Shown here piece by piece: positions 6,541 to 8,045 of a stretch of DNA of 8,045 nucleotides. The stretch covers positions 1 to 8,045 of the forward strand of contig JAESQH010000215.1 of assembly GCA_016765235.1 (NCBI GenBank). Direction: 5' to 3'. Numbering within the stretch: position 1 is the first letter of the stretch; each line of letters begins with the position of its first letter. This DNA is from Paracoccaceae bacterium. GTDB taxonomy: Bacteria; Pseudomonadota; Alphaproteobacteria; Rhodobacterales; Rhodobacteraceae. The notes below the pieces were generated by a model. That model had not been told where the DNA came from. It saw nothing but the letters and a program-made list of their open reading frames with translations, and did not search any database. A program made the translations under genes and the position numbers.

Positions 6541-7496
6541 ACGCGCCTGTAGTAATCGCCAAAGGCCTCTCAATGCATTACAAAATAAAGGGCGGCATAT
6601 TTGGGAAGGATCAAATTGTTCGTGCGTTGTCTGACACAAGTTTTACTCTCTCGGCCGGAAAGACATTGGCTGTCGTCGGAGAGTCCGGGTGCGGGAAATC
6701 TACTCTTGCCAGAGTTGTGACCATGATCGAAGAACCGACTAGCGGGTCGCTTAACCTGAACGGCAAACAAGTTGGTCCGACGGTATGGGCTAGCTTAAGG
6801 TCCAGCGTTCAGATCGTGTTTCAAGACCCGTACGGCTCCTTAAATCCGCGTCAACGTGTTGGAGCAATATTGGAAGAACCGTTGAAGATCAATAGGCCAG
6901 AGATGTCCAAAATCGAGCGCACCGAAAAAGCCAATGAGATGTTAGGTTTGGTTGGCCTGCGTCCCGAGCATTACGACCGATATCCGCACATGTTTTCTGG
7001 CGGGCAACGCCAACGTATTGCGGTTGCGCGTGCGTTGATGTTGTCACCTAAGATTCTGGTTCTCGACGAACCGGTCTCTGCGCTTGATCTATCGATTCAA
7101 AGTCAAATTTTGAATCTGCTGGTTGATCTTCAGGAACAACTTGAGCTTGCATATCTGTTTATTTCTCACGATCTGTCGGTTGTAAAACATATGGCCGACG
7201 ACGTGTTGGTTATGTATCTTGGCCGCCCAGTTGAAGTTGGCTCGAAAGACGCGATATTTGCAGCACCTCGGCATCCGTACACCAAGGCCCTATTGTCAGC
7301 GACACCAACAGCCGACCCGCTTGCCAAGAAGAAGCGTATCAAACTTGAAGGGGAACTTCCTTCGCCGTTAAATTTACCCAAAGGATGTGCGTTCTCCCCA
7401 CGTTGTTCGAAAGCAACTGGAAAATGCAGAATTGAAAGACCGGAGCTCGATGATAAAACGCATCAAGTAGCGTGTTTTTTCCCAGAAGCGTCATAA
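6537..7496 (+). CDS. dppF: DppF, dipeptide ABC transporter ATPase
   Basis: The second ATPase, which forms a heterodimer with DppD; 319 residues, normal for DppF. The motifs are complete: Walker A GESGCGKS at 48-55, Q96 in FQDPYGSLNPR, signature FSGGQRQR at 153-160, Walker B ILVLDEP at 173-179 with E178, and H211. SLNPRQRVG at 101-109 and HPYTKALLSA at 246-255 mark the DppF/OppF class with its C-terminal oligopeptide extension. That extension also carries four cysteines, 284, 290, 297 and 313 (C-x5-C-x6-C-x15-C), almost the same spacing as in DppD. The start overlaps the dppD stop as ATGA. It is the last gene of the operon; nothing recognisable follows for more than 400 bases. Confidence 0.94.
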   Translation: MNAPVVIAKGLSMHYKIKGGIFGKDQIVRALSDTSFTLSAGKTLAVVGESGCGKSTLARVVTMIEEPTSGSLNLNGKQVGPTVWASLRSSVQIVFQDPYGSLNPRQRVGAILEEPLKINRPEMSKIERTEKANEMLGLVGLRPEHYDRYPHMFSGGQRQRIAVARALMLSPKILVLDEPVSALDLSIQSQILNLLVDLQEQLELAYLFISHDLSVVKHMADDVLVMYLGRPVEVGSKDAIFAAPRHPYTKALLSATPTADPLAKKKRIKLEGELPSPLNLPKGCAFSPRCSKATGKCRIERPELDDKTHQVACFFPEAS

Positions 7497-7561
7497 ATTT
7501 CTCACCGAGTGTATTTTACGAATTCCTGCGGTGTAAATGAAGTTTCGTCGCTTCCAGATTT

Positions 7562-7604
7562 AGTTCGCTTCGCCCCAATCAATGTACGACACACGAAGTG
7601 AACT
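7562..7604. repeat. 11-bp imperfect inverted repeat downstream of dppF
   Basis: AGTTCGCTTCG (7562-7572) pairs with CGAAGTGAACT (7594-7604), with one G-U pair and a 21-base loop. It begins 66 bases after the dppF stop. There is no T-run after it, so if it acts on the transcript it would be as a 3'-end stabiliser or a Rho-assisted end rather than an intrinsic terminator. Confidence 0.3.
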
Positions 7605-7683
7605 CGCAAACACAAACGCCATGTTCGGCCACTTATCTGAAGTTACATCTCGAACTAAAAAAAGTGCCAACTCGCCATCAGTC

Positions 7684-7717
7684 GATAATCCTAATTATCC
7701 GAGGTTCAGAGTTTTTT
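7684..7717 (+). terminator. Weak terminator candidate for the dpp operon
   Basis: GATAAT (7684-7689) pairs with ATTATC (7694-7699) around CCTA; two more pairs are possible with a bulge. A run of six T begins at 7712, twelve bases after the stem. The stem is AT-rich and the T-run is far away, so this is a poor match to an intrinsic terminator. It is listed because it is the only hairpin-then-T-run between dppF and the IS that I noticed. Confidence 0.2.
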
Positions 7718-7939
7718 GAGGCGTAAAGGTAGGATTTCGGCGGCGGCATTGCAGCGAAAGAATTAATTGCGCGCGGCATCAAAAGGGCCGGACTTGTTAC
7801 TTCCGACTGATTGGCGAACGGTCGGATTGTCAGGCGCTGCCGTCATTCATGTCCCTGAAATGCTGCCACATGAACGAATGACCGCTTCGACGGGCCGCGC
7901 TACAACATCTGAGGAATTCGCCGATGACCGCTAAGGGCG

Positions 7940-7955
7940 TATTCTGTTGAAAAAC
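7940..7955 (+). repeat. Terminal inverted repeat of the right IS copy
   Basis: TATTCTGTTGAAAAAC is the exact reverse complement of 149-164. It lies 63 bases before the transposase start, so it is the left end of the element. Including the first T in the repeat is a choice based on the match; the true tip could be one base further in. Confidence 0.75.
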
Positions 7956-7985
7956 ACCACTTGATTTTGGTATGCCAGACTGATT

Positions 7986-8012
7986 CAATCTCCTTATTGA
8001 TATAGGAGATTG
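7986..8012 (+). promoter_or_regulatory. Hairpin covering the transposase ribosome binding site
   Basis: CAATCTCC (7986-7993) pairs perfectly with GGAGATTG (8005-8012) around an 11-base loop. The right arm contains most of the transposase Shine-Dalgarno AGGAGA (8004-8009). In a transcript reading in from outside the element, the hairpin would form and hide the site. This is a known way for insertion sequences to avoid being switched on by neighbouring promoters. Here it is inferred from the sequence. Confidence 0.55.
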
Positions 8013-8018
8013 CTAACG

Positions 8019-8045
8019 ATGATGGGCCCAAAACAGGAAGCACAA
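8019..8045 (+). CDS. IS1182-family transposase, N-terminal fragment (cut by window edge)
   Basis: Nine codons are visible, reading MMGPKQEAQ, which is the characteristic opening of IS1182-type transposases in Alphaproteobacteria (often MMGP(K/R)Q-AQ). A ribosome site, AGGAGA at 8004-8009, lies 9 bases upstream of ATG 8019; ATG 8022 is an alternative start. The rest of the gene lies beyond the window, so intactness is unknown. The C-terminal fragment at 2-97 probably belongs to a second copy of the same or a very similar gene. Confidence 0.7.

Larger units (their letters stand above)
7497..7939. other. Gene-free stretch between dppF and the right IS
   Basis: I see no intact gene. The first 200 bases are AT-rich and hold two dyads, described separately. 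From about 7720 the sequence becomes GC-richer and looks like a patchwork of unrelated scraps. One short frame between stops (7733-7807) reads DFGGGIAAKELIARGIKRAG followed by LVTSD, which looks protein-like but has no start codon and which I cannot assign. ATGACCGCT occurs twice (7878-7886 and 7924-7932), and TTCATGT (7846-7852) is inverted at 7868-7874. This looks like eroded DNA next to an insertion site. Confidence 0.45.
7940..8045 (+). mobile_element. Left end of a second IS1182-type insertion sequence
   Basis: An insertion sequence begins here and runs out of the window. It shows a terminal repeat (7940-7955), a 63-base leader and the start of a transposase gene. Its orientation is the same as that of the element ending at 164, so the operon lies between two directly repeated IS copies of the same type. 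Whether the copies are identical cannot be seen, because one shows only its end and the other only its start. Confidence 0.8.

Noticed and set aside
899..7496. An undescribed system hidden in the operon
   Set aside because: All five transporter genes match the known Dpp importer with intact motifs and normal lengths. No CRISPR array, tRNA, rRNA, toxin-antitoxin pair or phage gene is visible. The only unusual gene content is the peptidase.

Overview
The window is one six-gene operon on the + strand, a complete dipeptide (Dpp) ABC importer with a metallopeptidase gene inside it, bracketed by the ends of two insertion sequences. Moderate GC (about half by eye), short ATGA/TAATG-type gene overlaps, the protein sequences and the insertion-sequence type suggest an alphaproteobacterium. 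A marine, IS-rich member of the Rhodobacterales (Octadecabacter-like) is a plausible but unproven guess.

Layout. Positions 1-164 are the right end of an IS1182-type element: the last 31 codons of its transposase and a terminal inverted repeat. Positions 165 to about 890 contain no gene I can support; the last 160 bases of this stretch hold several small dyads upstream of the operon. Then come dppA (899-2491, periplasmic binding protein), a strong intergenic hairpin (2499-2524), an M24 Xaa-Pro-type peptidase (2546-3640), dppB (3640-4647) and dppC (4647-5558, the two permeases), and dppD (5563-6540) and dppF (6537-7496, the two ATPases). Positions 7497-7939 have no recognisable gene. Positions 7940-8045 are the left end of a second IS1182-type element: its inverted repeat, a hairpin over the ribosome binding site, and the first nine codons of its transposase.

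How the genes work together. DppA captures peptides in the periplasm and hands them to the DppB/DppC channel, which is driven by the DppD/DppF ATPase pair. The cytoplasmic M24 peptidase would then split the imported peptides, probably those with proline in second position, so the operon links uptake to breakdown. From peptidase to dppF the genes overlap or lie within 4 bases, so they are almost certainly one transcript. The hairpin after dppA fits higher output of the binding protein than of the membrane parts.

The transporter is a well-known system and looks intact, with all key motifs present. I do not see an undescribed system. The points most worth a second look are the peptidase inside the operon and the two same-orientation IS ends, which could make the operon a mobile or amplifiable unit.
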